From assembly GCA_003520365.1 (NCBI GenBank), contig DOUW01000498.1, forward strand, positions 132 through 7,157: a DNA stretch of 7,026 bases, read 5' to 3'. The stretch is from Massilia sp. (GTDB lineage Bacteria; Pseudomonadota; Gammaproteobacteria; Burkholderiales; Burkholderiaceae_D). The number at the start of each line of letters is the position of its first letter. Within the stretch, counting starts at the first letter, position 1. Under the pieces are notes generated by a model. That model saw only the letters and a program-made list of their open reading frames with translations, did not search any database and was not told where the DNA came from. Shown piece by piece: positions 5,240-7,026 of the stretch. Position numbers and translations under genes: made by a program.

Positions 5240-7026
5240 TGCCGCTGCGCGACGCTGCCCGGCTGCGGATCGATCATCGGCATCAGGCTCGGCGCCAGCG
5301 TCACGAGCAACTGCACCGGCAGCGCGCTGGTGAAGTCGTAGTGCTCGGATTGCGGGCCGTGCACGTAGGCAGTCATGGAACCGAAGAAGCGTTCGCCGAT
5401 GTTGAAGACGAACGTCGCCGAGCGGTTCACGTAGCGCGATTCGATCAGGCGGCCGCCGCGCGCATACACGTCGAAGCGCTGGTCGCCGGTGCCGGTCTTG
5501 CCGCCCAGGGCGATCACGCTGCCGTCATGGGTGGCGAAGGCGGTCTTGACGCGCTTGGCGGTGCCGTTCGAGACCACGCCGCGGATCGCGTCGGCGACCG
5601 CGCGCGCCACTTCCGGCGCCAGCACCACTTCGTGCTCGACCTTCGGCGCGCGCACCACCCGCGTCTCGTAGGGCGTGTCCTTGGCGAAGTGCAGCGAATC
5701 GATGCGCTCCACGGGTTTCCTCACGCCGCCGTTGATGATGATGCCCATCAGTTCGGCCAGCGCGGCCGGACGGTCGGCCGAGGCGCCGAGCGTGGTCGCG
5801 TAGGACGGCACCAGCGAATCGAAGGGGTAGCCCATCTTCTTCCACTGGGCGTGGATCTTGAGGAAGGCCTCGACTTCGATCAGGCCGGCGATACGCTTGT
5901 CCTGGGCGTTCTTGCGGCTGGTCTTGAACAGCCAGGCATACACTTCCTGGCGCTCCTTGGTGCTGGCGCCCACCACCTCGCTCCAGCCGGCCTTCGGATG
6001 GTTGCGCAGGTAGCCGACCAGCCACAGCTCGAGCGGGTGCACCGAGGCCACGTAGCCGCGGTCGGCCAGCGACATGTTCTGCGGCGCGTACTGCTCGTAC
6101 ATCTTCTCGATGCGTTCCTGGTCGACCTCGTTGCTCGGCAGCGTATCGTTGATGAAGGCGCCGAACTGCTGCAGCGTCGCGTTCGGGGCGATGGTGCGGC
6201 GCGCGGCGGCGAGCTTGGAGGCGAGCGGACGCACGCCAGTGAACAGCAGGGCTTCGGCCTCGTCCGGGGTCTTGCCCTTGTACTTGTTCCAGAACTTGGC
6301 GAGGAAGACCTTGCCTTCGTTGTCGGCGAAGCGCGCCAGGTACTGGGCACGGCGCGGATCGCTGGCGTCGGCCAGCAGCTGCGCCGAGGAGCCCGGCAGC
6401 TGGAACATGTAGTAGCGCACGATATCGCGCATCATGCGCACGAACACCAGGTTGGTCGACTGCTGCAGCGCTTCCTGCACGCTCATGATCTTGCTGTTGT
6501 CGAGCTTGCTGAAGTTGCCGAAGTAATGCAGCCCGCCGCCGGTGAAGAAGCCTTCGCCCGGATTCGCCGAGTACTTGCGGTCCATCGCCGCGGCCAGCAT
6601 CGGCGCCAGGCCCCGGTCGCCGTTCGCCGGCAGCGCCAGGAAGTAGTCGACCGCCCACTGGCTCATGCGATCCTTCGGGTCGATGCGCGTCTCGCGCAGC
6701 GCCTTCGGGTCCATCCCTTCGTAGCGGCGGTACAGCTGGTCGACGATGTCGAGATAGGTCACCAGCGTGCGCAGCTTGGCCGTGGAGCCGAGGTCGAGCT
6801 TGGCGTGCTCGTTGATGTCGAGCGGCTGGTCGTAGTTATCGGTCTGCACGCGCAGGTAGTTGACGTTCTCGCCGCGCTCCATCAGCGTGAAGCTGTAGAC
6901 CACCTGGGCCGGGTCGCCGTTGCCGAGCAGGCCCTTGCCGGTCAGGCCGGCCGCCTGCGCCGCCTCGGCGCTGGTGAGCTGGCGCAGCGCCGCGGTGACG
7001 GCCTGCTGCGCTTGCGCGTCCAGGGT
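5227..7026 (-). CDS. Penicillin-binding protein, transpeptidase part (5' end off window)
   Basis: The frame is open to the right window edge and gives the last 599 residues of a peptidoglycan synthase acting in the periplasm. It begins TLDAQAQQAVTAAL, the usual entry to a class A PBP transpeptidase domain, so a GT51 glycosyltransferase domain and membrane anchor probably lie upstream (inference). The three active-site motifs are intact: STAK with nucleophile Ser81, STN at 190-192, and KTGTG at 510-514 (numbered from the window edge). SLVPSYATTLGAS and IINGGVRKP are typical core elements. About 318 residues separate STN and KTG, far more than usual, because of a helical, charged insert at roughly 200-400. 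The TGA stop at 5227 overlaps the GTG start of the TAXI gene. The GTG at 6903 is internal and not a start. It may be a PBP1A/1C-like or separate lineage; the subclass is not determinable here. Confidence 0.93.
   Translation of the reverse strand, partial: TLDAQAQQAVTAALRQLTSAEAAQAAGLTGKGLLGNGDPAQVVYSFTLMERGENVNYLRVQTDNYDQPLDINEHAKLDLGSTAKLRTLVTYLDIVDQLYRRYEGMDPKALRETRIDPKDRMSQWAVDYFLALPANGDRGLAPMLAAAMDRKYSANPGEGFFTGGGLHYFGNFSKLDNSKIMSVQEALQQSTNLVFVRMMRDIVRYYMFQLPGSSAQLLADASDPRRAQYLARFADNEGKVFLAKFWNKYKGKTPDEAEALLFTGVRPLASKLAAARRTIAPNATLQQFGAFINDTLPSNEVDQERIEKMYEQYAPQNMSLADRGYVASVHPLELWLVGYLRNHPKAGWSEVVGASTKERQEVYAWLFKTSRKNAQDKRIAGLIEVEAFLKIHAQWKKMGYPFDSLVPSYATTLGASADRPAALAELMGIIINGGVRKPVERIDSLHFAKDTPYETRVVRAPKVEHEVVLAPEVARAVADAIRGVVSNGTAKRVKTAFATHDGSVIALGGKTGTGDQRFDVYARGGRLIESRYVNRSATFVFNIGERFFGSMTAYVHGPQSEHYDFTSALPVQLLVTLAPSLMPMIDPQPGSVAQRQCVR

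Noticed and set aside
3824..5341. 505-codon open frame on the + strand
   Set aside because: It is antisense to the TAXI gene and crosses into the PBP gene. Its His/Arg/Gln/Ala-rich product is typical of reverse-complement high-GC coding.
6901..6903. GTG as the start of the PBP gene
   Set aside because: The frame stays open to the window edge and encodes a conserved PBP linker before this point (TLDAQAQQAVTAAL). A start here would remove the entry to the transpeptidase domain.

Overview
The window is GC-rich and densely coding. Its glnA/NtrC/sigma-54 arrangement, a rhodanese gene divergent from glnA, a TAXI-type binding protein and a GTAGGGTGGG-bounded intergenic repeat suggest a betaproteobacterium, most likely Burkholderiales/Oxalobacteraceae (Massilia-like). 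This placement is inference from gene content and remembered family resemblance, not from a search. Five protein genes are visible, and the two at the window edges are incomplete.

Left part (1-1570): glnA, encoding type I glutamine synthetase, runs leftward off the window. It is divergent from a small rhodanese-domain gene (1112-1570, + strand). The 325-bp gap between them holds a textbook nitrogen-regulated promoter: a sigma-54 -24/-12 element at 879-894 facing glnA, one perfect NtrC dyad at 1003-1019, and weaker dyads at 1032-1048 and 971-987. The enhancers lie closer to the rhodanese start codon than to the glnA promoter, so shared control is possible.

Convergent gap (1571-1781): between the rhodanese and the hydrolase gene lies a non-coding element of about 132 bp built from nested inverted repeats. 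It has 10-bp ends, a 14-bp inner pair and a 26-bp perfect palindrome. It looks like a dispersed REP/MITE-type repeat.

Right part (1782-7026): three leftward genes are probably co-transcribed. In transcription order they are a penicillin-binding protein (5' end off the window) with an unusually long insert in its transpeptidase domain, a membrane-tethered TAXI-family solute-binding protein with a cytoplasmic C-terminal tail (overlapping the PBP gene by 13 bp), and a secreted CocE/NonD-type serine hydrolase 71 bp downstream. All three products are predicted to act at or outside the cytoplasmic membrane. No TRAP permease gene is present in the window. No tRNA, rRNA, CRISPR array, transposase or phage gene was seen. 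Most of the window is ordinary chromosomal sequence. The points most worth a second look are the nested repeat, the enhancer sharing, and the PBP-TAXI-hydrolase group.
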